This document shows positions 8,255-16,132 of a stretch of 20,957 nt of DNA, piece after piece. Position 1 is the stretch's first letter. The number at the start of each line of letters is the position of its first letter. Origin of the DNA: RUG13615 sp040307715 (GTDB lineage: Bacteria; Bacillota; Clostridia; Peptostreptococcales; Anaerovoracaceae); assembly GCA_040307715.1 (NCBI GenBank), contig JAWRJC010000062.1, positions 1 to 20,957 of the forward strand, in the 5' to 3' direction. A program made the translations under genes and the position numbers. The notes below the pieces were generated by a model. That model was not told the origin of the DNA and searched no databases. It saw only the letters and a list, made by a program, of their open reading frames with translations.

Positions 8255-9034
8255 TTACAGCGGATAGAGCCGCTGTGCATCTTCGTCAAAGTCCGGCGCT
8301 TCGCGCCGCCAGGCGGAGTCAAAAAGAAAGAGGTCGTAGATCTGCGGATCGCGCAGGAGGTGCCTGCAGACGGTGTAGGTGGCTTTCAGAAAGTCGGGAT
8401 TCAGCGGTATCTGCTGCTCGATCAGCGGGCATTGATAGGGGATGCTCTCGGCACCGGCGGCAGCGCCGGGGAACCGGATCAGCGTGAGCTGTCCGTGTCT
8501 GTCGATATGCGGGCAGGCGGGATAAAACCGGCACTGCAGAGGCCGCATGGCGCGTTCGCAGTGCGAGGCGCACAGGCAGCGGGCAAACCAGACGTTTCCT
8601 GTCCAGCTGTCCGGATAGTCGTAGTCGAGGGCGTCTTCGGCTTCGAAAGAGAAAAGGGGCGTACCGTCCGACATGCAGAAAAGAGTGGCGGGATCGTCCG
8701 TGCGATGCGGGGCAGGAACGTTCCCGGGGAGGAAGAGCGATTCTTCGCCTGGATACAGATAGATCCCGAGGACCTGTTCTTCTTCCGGCGGATTATCATC
8801 ATTTGCGGGTGCCGTCTCTAATAAGTTGTGGGGGTCGCTCTCATTGACATCCGCAACATAATGTAGGAAAATATCATCGGAGGAGTTTGGACACTCCGGT
8901 CCTGCGGTCAGATGCTCTTCGATCGTGCAGCAGATGCTGCCGCACAGCCTGCCGCAGTCGCCGTCGATTGGACTGACGCGGTCCAGAAGCCGGTACATGG
9001 CTTTATAGGTACGTGTGGGAATGATCTGTTTCAT
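8255..9034 (-). CDS. YkgJ-like cysteine-cluster protein, function unknown
   Basis: This 259-residue, soluble, cysteine-rich protein has no signal peptide. Near the N-terminus is a CGRLCGSICC cluster. Later come GPECPN, RCLCASHCERAMRPLQCRFYPACPH and YQCPL, then VCRHLL. The spaced cysteines followed by RPLxCRFYP are the hallmark of the YkgJ/UPF0153 type of putative Zn- or Fe-S-binding domain, whose reaction is not established. The middle (about 45-130) is acidic and variable. The open frame reaches to 9166, inside the neighbouring gene. I chose the ATG at 9034 because it begins MKQIIPTRTYKAMYRLLDRV and because a promoter -10 element lies only six bases upstream, which excludes any earlier start for that transcript. 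No Shine-Dalgarno precedes this ATG. It is transcribed away from the large activase gene and ends at the shared bidirectional terminator. Confidence 0.8.
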   Translation of the reverse strand: MKQIIPTRTYKAMYRLLDRVSPIDGDCGRLCGSICCTIEEHLTAGPECPNSSDDIFLHYVADVNESDPHNLLETAPANDDNPPEEEQVLGIYLYPGEESLFLPGNVPAPHRTDDPATLFCMSDGTPLFSFEAEDALDYDYPDSWTGNVWFARCLCASHCERAMRPLQCRFYPACPHIDRHGQLTLIRFPGAAAGAESIPYQCPLIEQQIPLNPDFLKATYTVCRHLLRDPQIYDLFLFDSAWRREAPDFDEDAQRLYPL

Positions 9035-9040
9035 GGGAAG

Positions 9041-9049
9041 AGTATACCA
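9041..9049 (-). promoter_or_regulatory. Extended -10 promoter of the cysteine-cluster gene
   Basis: On the minus strand TGGTATACT is an extended -10 element (TATACT at 9046-9041). No hexamer at 16-18 bp spacing resembles TTGACA. The expected RNA start, about seven bases downstream of the element, falls on the ATG at 9034, which predicts a leaderless or nearly leaderless transcript. Confidence 0.65.
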
Positions 9050-9128
9050 TAGAAACGGCAGCCGGCATGTCCCAAATCTTCCGGATCTGCGAGTAACGCA
9101 AACCACAATCAGTAAGAGGTAACAAAGC

Positions 9129-12100
9129 ATGAAATTAGGTATCGACGTCGGATCGACCACTGTCAAGCTGGTCGTTCTGAACGACGAAGATCAAATCATC
9201 TACAGCAAGTATGAACGGCACATGTCCGATGTGTTCGACAAGGTGCAGGAGCTCATCATCCGGATGAAGGAAGAGATGGGCGATCTTCGGCTGAAACCGG
9301 TCATCACGGGCAGCGGCGGACTGGCGCTGGCCAACCTGATGAACGTGCATTTCGAGCAGGAGGTCATCGCGTGCAGCAAGGCCGTCGAAACACTTATTCC
9401 CGATACGGATGTCGCCATCGAACTGGGCGGCGAGGACGCGAAGATCACGTTCTACGGACAGACCATCGAACAGCGCATGAACGGTACCTGCGCCGGCGGT
9501 ACGGGCGCGTTCATCGATCAGATGGCGATCCTGCTGAATACCGATGCGGCCGGGCTCAATGAGGCTGCTAAGAATTATAAACTGATCTATCCGATCGCGG
9601 CGCGCTGCGGCGTGTTCGCAAAGACCGATATCCAGCCGCTGATCAATGAAGGCGCGTCCGTAGAGGACCTGTCCGCTTCGATTTTCCAGGCGGTCGTCAA
9701 CCAGACCATCAGCGGTCTTGCCTGTGGCCACCGCATCCAGGGGCACGTTGCTTTCCTGGGCGGTCCGCTGTCGTTCCTGTCTGAACTGAGAAAGCGGTTC
9801 ATCGAGACCATCGGGCTGAAAGACGACGAGATCATCTTCCCCGAAGACGGCAAGTACTTCGTCGCCATCGGCGCGGCGCTGCTGGCTGAGAAGCAGGAAG
9901 AGGTCACCATCGGAGCGCTGATCGCCCGTCTGGCACAGCTCGACCCTAACATGATGAACGACACCAAGCACATCGAGCCACTGTTCGCTGACGAGGCGGA
10001 CTATGCCCGCTTTGTCGCGCGTCACGATAAAGACAAAATCAAGCGCCGGGAGTTCGCCAAGGCAAGAGGCAAGTTGTTCCTCGGTATCGACGCAGGGTCC
10101 ACGACCACCAAGGCGGCGCTGATCGACGACGAGAAAAACCTGTTGTATTCGTTTTACCGCAGCAACGAAGGCAATCCGATCGATGCGACGATGGCTATGC
10201 TGCGTGAGTTGTACCGGCAGATGCCGGAGGCGGCGTTCATCGCCAACACCTGTGTCACCGGGTACGGCGAAGGGCTGATCAAAGCGGCGTTCAAGGCGGA
10301 TCTCGGTGAGATCGAGACCATGGCGCACTATAAAGGCGCGGAGGAATTCCTTCCCGGTGTCGATTTCATCCTGGACATCGGCGGACAGGATATGAAGTGC
10401 ATGAAGATCAAGAACGGCGCGATCTACAGCATCATGCTCAATGAAGCGTGCTCGTCCGGCTGCGGTTCTTTCATTGAGACCTATGCGAAGTCGGTCAACA
10501 TGGACGCGAAGACATTTGCCAAAGAAGCGCTCTTCTCCGAAGCCCCCGTGGATCTGGGCACACGCTGCACGGTCTTCATGAATTCGAAGGTCAAACAGGC
10601 CCAGAAAGAAGGGGCCTCTATCGGCGACATCAGCGCGGGCCTTTCGTATTCGGTCATCAAGAACGCGCTTTATAAAGTCATCAAACTGCGCAATTCCGAC
10701 GAGACCGGCGACAAGATCGTTGTCCAGGGCGGCACGTTCCTCAATGATGCGGTCCTGCGCAGCATCGAGAAGATCGTCGGCAAGGAAGTCGTCCGGCCGG
10801 ACATCGCCGGGATCATGGGCGCATACGGCGCAGCGATCATTGCAAGAGAAAACTACGTGGAGGACACGAAGTCGTCCATCATCTCGCTGGAAGAGATGGA
10901 TAATTTCACAGTGGAAAATTCGCATGCGCGCTGCGGCGGCTGCGAGAACCGCTGTCTGCTCACGATCAACAAATTCAACGACGGCACGAAGTTCATCACC
11001 GGCAACCGCTGCGAGAAGGGGGCCGGCGGCGAAAAGAAGACATCCGATCTGCCCAACCTGTTCGCATGGAAGTACAAGCGGCTGTTCTCCTATACACCGC
11101 TCTCCATGGAGGCATGTACCCGCGGCGAGGTCGGTATCCCGCGTGTACTGAACATGCACGAGAACTATCCGTTCTGGTTCACGTTTTTCACCAAGCTGGG
11201 ATTCCGCGTCGTCCTGTCGCCGCAGTCCAATAAGAAGATCTACGAATCGGGCATGGAGTCCATTTCGTCCGATACGGCGTGCTATCCGGCCAAACTCGTC
11301 CACGGGCATGTGCAGTGGCTCGTCGATCAGGGAGTGAAGTTCATCTTCTACCCGAGCATCAACTACGAGCGGCTCGAGGACAAGACCGCTCCGAACCACT
11401 ACAACTGCCCGATCGTCGCGACCTATCCGGAGGTCATCGGCAACAACATGGACGATGTCTTCGAGGAAGAAGACGTGCGGTTCATGCATCCGTTCCTGCC
11501 GTACGATGACGATAAGAAACTGATCAAGGAACTCGCCCGTGTGTTCGAGCATCTGCGGATCGGTGAAAGCGAGATCCGCGAGGCTGTCACGGCAGCAAGA
11601 GAAGAGGATAAACGATTCCACGACGACGTCAAAAAACAGGGGGAATACGCGCTCAAGTATGCCCGCGACAACCGCAAGAAGGCCATCGTGCTGGCGGGCC
11701 GTCCGTACCACCTCGATCCGGAGATCAACCACGGCATCGACAAACTGATCGGCAGTTTTGACATGGTCGTACTGACCGAGGACTCGGTAGCGCATCTGGG
11801 AACGCTCGACCGTCCTGTGCGTGTACTCGACCAGTGGATGTATCATTCCCGTCTGTACAAAGCGGCGGAATTCGTCGGTACGACGGATGATGTGGAACTG
11901 GTGCAGCTCAACTCGTTCGGCTGCGGGCTCGACGCTGTCACGACCGACGAAGTCGAGGAGATCACCCGAAAGCACAATAAGCTCTACACGGTCCTGAAGA
12001 TCGACGAGGGGTCCAACCTTGGTGCGGCGAAGATCCGCGTCCGTTCGCTCAAAGCGGCGATGGAGGAGCGCGACAAGAACGAGATCCGCCATGTGGACAG

Positions 12101-13427
12101 CGACGAGGCGTACCAGAGGCAGATCTTCACCAAGGAGATGAAGAAGGATTATACGATCCTGATCCCGCAGATGGCGCCGATGCAGTTCCAGTTCCTCGAG
12201 ACGGCACTTGGCATGGAAGGGTATCATGCGGTGCTGCTGCCGCCGGTGAATACCGAAGCGGTCGACGAAGGGCTGCGCTACATCAACAACGATGCCTGCT
12301 ACCCGACGATCGTATCGCTGGGACAGATCATTTCGTATCTGAAGTCGGGGGACCTGGACCTTGATAAAACGGCGATCTTCATGAGCCAGACCGGCGGTCC
12401 GTGCCGCGCCAGCAACTACGTGGCGCTGCTCCGGAAAGCACTGAAGGATCTCAATATGCCGCAGATCCCGGTCATTTCGGTCAACTGGGCGGGGCTCGAG
12501 AGCAACCCGGGATTTAAGATCACGCTGTCGCTGGCCAAGCGGATCGGCATGGGCTTTGTCTACGGCGACGTCCTCATGAAGTGCCTGTACGCGACCCGGC
12601 CGTACGAGCGGATCCCGGGGTCGGCAGATAAGATGTACAGAAAGTATTCGCGCCTGGCGCGTCTGAATATCCGTGCGGGCAGCCTGCACAAGTTCGGACA
12701 GATCATCCACCAGATGGTCGAGGATTTTGACAAACTGCCGCTCAACGAAGATATCAAGAAGCCGAAGGTCGGCGTGGTCGGCGAGATCCTGGTCAAGTAT
12801 CATCCGACGGCGAACAACGACATCGTCGGCGTTATCGAGAACGAAGGCGGCGAAGCGGTCGTGCTGGAACTGATCGACTTCTTCCTCTACGGTATGTACA
12901 GCAAGGAGTTCAACTACAAACATTTGTCCGGAGACCGCAAGACCATGCTGATCAACAAGGCGGCGATCGCGGTCATCGAACGGCTCAGAAAACCGGCCCG
13001 TGAAGCGCTCATGGCCAGCAGACGGTTCAAACCGCCGGCATTCATCAGTGAGACAGCGGACAAGGCACAGGAGATCCTGTCTCTGGGCAGCCAGTGCGGC
13101 GAAGGGTGGCTCCTGACGGGCGAGATGGTCGAACTCATCGACAGCGGTGTCGAGAACATCGCGTGCCTGCAGCCGTTTGCCTGCCTGCCGAACCACGTCA
13201 CGGGCAAAGGGATGATGAAGGCGCTCAGGAAACGCAACCCGCGTGCGAACATCGTCGCGGTCGATTTCGACCCCGGCGCCAGCAATGTCAACCAGCTCAA
13301 CCGTATCAAACTGATGATGTCCACGGCGTACCGCAACATGGAACTCAAAGAGGAAGAAGAGCGCCGTGCCGCGAAAGAGGCGGAGGCGGCCCGCCGCAGG
13401 GAAGCGATCGCATCTGACAACTACTGA
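9129..13427 (+). CDS. Large 2-hydroxyacyl-CoA dehydratase activase-related fusion protein
   Basis: This 1432-residue protein joins two BcrAD/BadFG/HgdC-type ATPase modules to dehydratase-like domains. Module 1 (1-about 265) opens with KLGIDVGSTTVKLVVLN; module 2 (about 315-590) opens with LFLGIDAGSTTTKAALID. Each has the paired cysteines that in HgdC hold one [4Fe-4S] cluster between two subunits: Cys121/Cys160 and Cys441/Cys480, both 39 residues apart as in the known activator. A Cys602-Cys605-Cys609-Cys628 cluster follows. Next comes the DUF2229-like region from IPRVLNMHENYPFWF (about 669), then HgdB-like segments near AIVLAGRPYHLDPEINHG and at the C-terminus (NNDACYP, QTGGPCRASNY, LQPFACLPNHV). 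The tail is charged and helical. The family is widespread in anaerobes, but its substrate is unknown and no separate dehydratase lies in the window. The ATG at 9129 has AAGAGGT at 9114-9120. No clear promoter was seen in the 94-base gap upstream. Confidence 0.9.
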   Translation: MKLGIDVGSTTVKLVVLNDEDQIIYSKYERHMSDVFDKVQELIIRMKEEMGDLRLKPVITGSGGLALANLMNVHFEQEVIACSKAVETLIPDTDVAIELGGEDAKITFYGQTIEQRMNGTCAGGTGAFIDQMAILLNTDAAGLNEAAKNYKLIYPIAARCGVFAKTDIQPLINEGASVEDLSASIFQAVVNQTISGLACGHRIQGHVAFLGGPLSFLSELRKRFIETIGLKDDEIIFPEDGKYFVAIGAALLAEKQEEVTIGALIARLAQLDPNMMNDTKHIEPLFADEADYARFVARHDKDKIKRREFAKARGKLFLGIDAGSTTTKAALIDDEKNLLYSFYRSNEGNPIDATMAMLRELYRQMPEAAFIANTCVTGYGEGLIKAAFKADLGEIETMAHYKGAEEFLPGVDFILDIGGQDMKCMKIKNGAIYSIMLNEACSSGCGSFIETYAKSVNMDAKTFAKEALFSEAPVDLGTRCTVFMNSKVKQAQKEGASIGDISAGLSYSVIKNALYKVIKLRNSDETGDKIVVQGGTFLNDAVLRSIEKIVGKEVVRPDIAGIMGAYGAAIIARENYVEDTKSSIISLEEMDNFTVENSHARCGGCENRCLLTINKFNDGTKFITGNRCEKGAGGEKKTSDLPNLFAWKYKRLFSYTPLSMEACTRGEVGIPRVLNMHENYPFWFTFFTKLGFRVVLSPQSNKKIYESGMESISSDTACYPAKLVHGHVQWLVDQGVKFIFYPSINYERLEDKTAPNHYNCPIVATYPEVIGNNMDDVFEEEDVRFMHPFLPYDDDKKLIKELARVFEHLRIGESEIREAVTAAREEDKRFHDDVKKQGEYALKYARDNRKKAIVLAGRPYHLDPEINHGIDKLIGSFDMVVLTEDSVAHLGTLDRPVRVLDQWMYHSRLYKAAEFVGTTDDVELVQLNSFGCGLDAVTTDEVEEITRKHNKLYTVLKIDEGSNLGAAKIRVRSLKAAMEERDKNEIRHVDSDEAYQRQIFTKEMKKDYTILIPQMAPMQFQFLETALGMEGYHAVLLPPVNTEAVDEGLRYINNDACYPTIVSLGQIISYLKSGDLDLDKTAIFMSQTGGPCRASNYVALLRKALKDLNMPQIPVISVNWAGLESNPGFKITLSLAKRIGMGFVYGDVLMKCLYATRPYERIPGSADKMYRKYSRLARLNIRAGSLHKFGQIIHQMVEDFDKLPLNEDIKKPKVGVVGEILVKYHPTANNDIVGVIENEGGEAVVLELIDFFLYGMYSKEFNYKHLSGDRKTMLINKAAIAVIERLRKPAREALMASRRFKPPAFISETADKAQEILSLGSQCGEGWLLTGEMVELIDSGVENIACLQPFACLPNHVTGKGMMKALRKRNPRANIVAVDFDPGASNVNQLNRIKLMMSTAYRNMELKEEEERRAAKEAEAARRREAIASDNY

Positions 13428-13432
13428 TACGA

Positions 13433-13461
13433 TTGTTACCGATTTGCATCAGTGCTATAAT
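13433..13461 (+). promoter_or_regulatory. Promoter of the cell-wall hydrolase gene
   Basis: TTGTTA (13433-13438) and TATAAT (13456-13461) are separated by exactly 17 bp, and TGC precedes the -10 to give an extended element. This is the best-formed sigma-A promoter in the window. The predicted start is about 13468, giving a leader of about 125 bases. Confidence 0.85.
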
Positions 13462-13472
13462 GATGAGAAGTG

Positions 13473-13500
13473 AAAAGCAGTATTTGCCGGTACTGCTTTT
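13473..13500 (+). terminator. Strong hairpin in the leader of the hydrolase gene
   Basis: AAAAGCAGTA, an 8-base loop and TACTGCTTTT form a perfect 10-bp stem ending in four T. It may terminate transcripts arriving from the activase gene (stop at 13427). Because the promoter at 13433-13461 lies upstream, the hairpin is also the first structure in the hydrolase mRNA, so it could attenuate or stabilise that RNA. The short T-run makes it a weaker terminator than the others here. Confidence 0.6.
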
Positions 13501-13593
13501 CTGCTTATCAATGATTAGTGCATTCATATGCGCTATTCGAATGACATAAAATACAGCATCTTGGTAAGGATAGCAGCATAGGGGTGTTACTTT

Positions 13594-15504
13594 ATGAAGA
13601 ACAACAAAATTAGATCGTTCAGCACAGCTGCGCATGGAACTTTTGACCATGCGGTATTTTGCGTACTTTGCCTGCTTTTGTCGCTGGCATTCCTGTTTGC
13701 GCTGCCGCAGCCGGTCTGCGCGCAGACCGGGGATGAACTGCAGGGCGGGGAAACGGCAGTTCCGGCCGAGCCGGCGCAGGAAGAAGCCATTCCGTCTTCT
13801 CAGGACGCTGCAGAAGAGAATGCAGCAGAGCAGCCGGGACAGACAGAGGAACCCGGGCAGACAGAGGAACCGGATCCGGAGGAACCATCCGCGGAGGAGG
13901 TGCATCCGGACGGATGGGCTGACGAAGAAGGCGGAAAACGGTACTATCAGGACGGCGAATTCTATGCGGACAGGATCGAGGAGATCGAAGGCAGCAAATA
14001 CTGCTTTGATCAGAATGGATTTGTCCGCCGCTGGCGGTTCGAATACGACGGCAAATCGTATTACGCCAACGCGGAAGGGGTCATCGCATGTAACAAATTT
14101 ATAACGATCAAAAAGACCGGGGAAAAATACTACTACTCCGAGGATGGGTCGGCGAAGACAGGCATGTTTTCCCAGGGTGGAAAGCTGTACTGTGCGGACG
14201 ACAGCGGCGTGATCCGGAAGTGGCTGTTTTCATACGATGGCAGAACATACTACGCAAACGGCGATGGGGTCCTGACAACGAACAGATTCGTAACGATGAG
14301 CAAGACCGGCGACAAGTATTTCTTCGGCAGCGACGGCGCGTCGAAGGCGGGTAAGTTCGAGTCCGGCAGCAAATGGTACTATGCCGGCGATAACGGTGTG
14401 ATCCGGAAATGGTTGTTTACCTGCGAGGGAAAGACCTATTACGCGAACGGAGAAGGTGTTCTTACAACCAACCGTTTCATGACGATGAGCAAAACCGGCG
14501 ACATATACTTCTTTGGCAGCGACGGTGCGGCAAAAACAGGGAAATTCAATGTCGGCAGCAAATGGTATTGTGCGCAGGACAATGGAAAGATCCGGAAGTG
14601 GCGATTCAGCTACAACGGGAAGTATTACTATGCGAACGGCAAGGGAGAACTTGCGGTCAACAAGGTCGTGCGTTTTGGTTCCGGAGAAGCGGTTTACTAT
14701 GACAGACAGGGAATAGAGGGCGTTTTGATCAACGCGAAGGCACGCTCTCACGTTTCGTATAAGGCCAGCATCCCTGATCCGGCTGGGCGCACAGCCATCA
14801 TCGAGATGTACAGCGGCGGCAAGTGGGTCAAAAAGTCATCGGTCGTATTGCCAGGCACCGGGAGCAGCGTCACGATCAAGCTGCCTGATCACTGGTGGCC
14901 TTACGAGACTACGGAGTGGCGGATCCGTGTGCCTGCGGGGAACGGTGCTGCGGGGTATACTTCTCCGACGATCCGCATCAGCGGACAGCGGTATTACCAG
15001 AACCCGTCCTGGATGGTCCAGATCACCAATACCATCAGTAAGCACGGGCTTTCTTATTACACTTCCCCGGTGCAGACAAACAACGCCAGCACCCGGAAAG
15101 ACCATGTCGAAACGATGATCGACCGGGCGTATGATTATCTCGGAGATCCTTATGTCGTCTGTCAGTCACGCCAGCCCGGCCGCGGCGTGGATTGCTCCGG
15201 GATCGTGATGCAGGCATGCTATGCGGCAGGTGTCGATCTGTGGCCGTCCAATCCGTACCGCCATACTTTCCCCAAGTATGAATATGAGTCCCGGTACATC
15301 TATGCGATGAAAAATCTGCAGACCGTACCCTTTAAGAACCGGCAGCGCGGGGATCTGATCTTCTACTCCAAGAACGGCGTGATCATCCATGTAGCGATTT
15401 ATCTGGGCAACGATAAGATCATCCACGCATGGCCAGGTACGATCAGGGTCTCTTCGATCTATGGCTGGGGGGATATTGCAGGCGTACGGCGTGTATTTCA
15501 TTAA
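13594..15504 (+). CDS. Secreted NlpC/P60 peptidoglycan hydrolase with wall-binding repeats
   Basis: This 636-residue exported protein should cut peptidoglycan peptide cross-links outside the cell. It has a basic N-terminus, a hydrophobic stretch (about 20-40: FCVLCLLLSLAFLFALP) and a likely signal peptidase site after PVCA. An acidic Glu/Pro-rich linker follows to about residue 105. Residues about 142-375 are aromatic- and glycine-rich repeats of the cell-wall/choline-binding type, with a regular 63-residue unit (GVIRKWLFSYDGRTYYANG...). A beta-rich spacer leads to the C-terminal NlpC/P60 domain (about 505-636) with catalytic Cys534 in VDCSGIV, His599 in IIHVAIYLG and His611 in IIHAWPG. The three catalytic residues are present, so the enzyme should be active. 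The ATG at 13594 has a modest GGGGTG upstream. It is monocistronic: its own promoter before, a terminator after. Confidence 0.93.
   Translation: MKNNKIRSFSTAAHGTFDHAVFCVLCLLLSLAFLFALPQPVCAQTGDELQGGETAVPAEPAQEEAIPSSQDAAEENAAEQPGQTEEPGQTEEPDPEEPSAEEVHPDGWADEEGGKRYYQDGEFYADRIEEIEGSKYCFDQNGFVRRWRFEYDGKSYYANAEGVIACNKFITIKKTGEKYYYSEDGSAKTGMFSQGGKLYCADDSGVIRKWLFSYDGRTYYANGDGVLTTNRFVTMSKTGDKYFFGSDGASKAGKFESGSKWYYAGDNGVIRKWLFTCEGKTYYANGEGVLTTNRFMTMSKTGDIYFFGSDGAAKTGKFNVGSKWYCAQDNGKIRKWRFSYNGKYYYANGKGELAVNKVVRFGSGEAVYYDRQGIEGVLINAKARSHVSYKASIPDPAGRTAIIEMYSGGKWVKKSSVVLPGTGSSVTIKLPDHWWPYETTEWRIRVPAGNGAAGYTSPTIRISGQRYYQNPSWMVQITNTISKHGLSYYTSPVQTNNASTRKDHVETMIDRAYDYLGDPYVVCQSRQPGRGVDCSGIVMQACYAAGVDLWPSNPYRHTFPKYEYESRYIYAMKNLQTVPFKNRQRGDLIFYSKNGVIIHVAIYLGNDKIIHAWPGTIRVSSIYGWGDIAGVRRVFH
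14017..14720 (+). repeat. In-frame 189-bp tandem repeats encoding wall-binding units
   Basis: Units start at 14017, 14206, 14395 and 14584, each exactly 189 bp (63 codons), with the fourth incomplete. Units 2 and 3 are the most alike: both encode GVIRKWLF, TYYANG, GVLTTNRF and MSKTGD at the same positions, and they share long stretches of DNA identity. Units 1 and 4 are more diverged. This pattern suggests duplication of a central unit. Confidence 0.9.
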
Positions 15505-15523
15505 CATCTGAACCGTGCGTTTA

Positions 15524-15552
15524 ATGACGCATAGAATGAACTATGGTATAAT
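15524..15552 (+). promoter_or_regulatory. Promoter of the ybaK-like operon
   Basis: ATGACG (15524-15529, four of six bases of TTGACA) and TATAAT (15547-15552) are 17 bp apart. TGG before the -10 makes an extended element. The predicted start, about 15559, falls inside the left arm of the adjoining terminator. Confidence 0.82.
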
Positions 15553-15581
15553 AGCACCGATCATTGATCGGTGCTTTTTTT
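15553..15581 (+). terminator. Intrinsic terminator after the cell-wall hydrolase
   Basis: AGCACCGATC, loop ATT and GATCGGTGCT form a perfect 10-bp stem followed by a run of T (15575-15581). It is 48 bases after the hydrolase stop and starts on the base immediately following the -10 element of the next operon's promoter. Confidence 0.92.
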
Positions 15582-15599
15582 ACAGAAAGGAGAAAGGAC

Positions 15600-16085
15600 A
15601 TGTCGATCCAGCGGGGAAGAGAGTACTTCCGTAAACTCGGCATGGAAGACCGGGTGATGGAGTTCCCGGTTTCCAGCGCGACAGTGGAGCTTGCGGCTGT
15701 CGCAGTAGGGACAGAGCCGGATAAAATCTGCAAAACGCTGTCCTTTATTCTGAAGGACGGTACGCCGATCCTCATTTTGGTGTCCGGTGAAGCGAAGATC
15801 GCGAATCCGAAATTCAAAGCCTTTTTCCATGAGAAGGCCCGCATGATCCCGGGGGATCAGGTGGAACCGCTCATCGGCCATGACATTGGCGGCGTTTGCC
15901 CGTTCGGTATCAATGAGGGCGTGCGCGTCTATCTGGATGTATCTCTGAAGAAGCATGAGATGGTCTGGCCGGCGGTCGGCAGCGAAAACAGCGCGATCGG
16001 GCTGACCATCGAAGAACTGGAGAACGTGTCCGGGTATCTGGAATGGATCGATGTCTGCAAAGATCCGGAATCTGTTGTAGAGTGA
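15600..16085 (+). CDS. YbaK/EbsC-type aminoacyl-tRNA deacylase
   Basis: This 161-residue protein of the YbaK/ProX-like editing superfamily hydrolyses mischarged aminoacyl-tRNA in trans. Visible family features are DKICKTLSFIL (with the conserved lysine of the KTL motif, about residue 47), the mid-domain GGVCPFGINEGVRVYLDVSLKK (GGVxPFG pattern) and the C-terminal PAVGSENSAIGLTIEEL. Length and layout match the stand-alone EbsC/YbaK group. Which misacylated tRNA it edits cannot be read here. I chose the ATG at 15600, which has AAGGAG at 15587-15592. The in-frame ATG at 15564 lies inside the terminator hairpin and is not credible. A GNAT gene begins 47 bases downstream, and the CCA-adding enzyme after that makes a small tRNA-related grouping. 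Confidence 0.9.
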   Translation: MSIQRGREYFRKLGMEDRVMEFPVSSATVELAAVAVGTEPDKICKTLSFILKDGTPILILVSGEAKIANPKFKAFFHEKARMIPGDQVEPLIGHDIGGVCPFGINEGVRVYLDVSLKKHEMVWPAVGSENSAIGLTIEELENVSGYLEWIDVCKDPESVVE

Positions 16086-16132
16086 GCAGCGTATCGGAAT
16101 CGCTTCAGCCGGAACCGGGCAAGGAGAGGAAG

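Noticed and set aside
9135..13196. A 1353-codon open frame on the minus strand antisense to the activase gene
   Set aside because: It is the mirror of a GC-rich gene with strong codon bias; its translation is low-complexity (Arg, Asp, Val, Leu rich), has no domain I recognise, and the plus strand has clear motifs and a ribosome site.
13460..13549. Tiny hydrophobic open frame of 29 codons (MMRSEKQYLPVLLFC...) before the wall hydrolase
   Set aside because: Its ATGs overlap or precede the predicted transcription start (-10 ends at 13461), and it has no ribosome site; the hydrophobic look comes from the hairpin sequence.
15564..15599. Upstream in-frame start of the YbaK-like protein
   Set aside because: The ATG sits in the terminator hairpin without a ribosome site; the ATG at 15600 has a proper AAGGAG.
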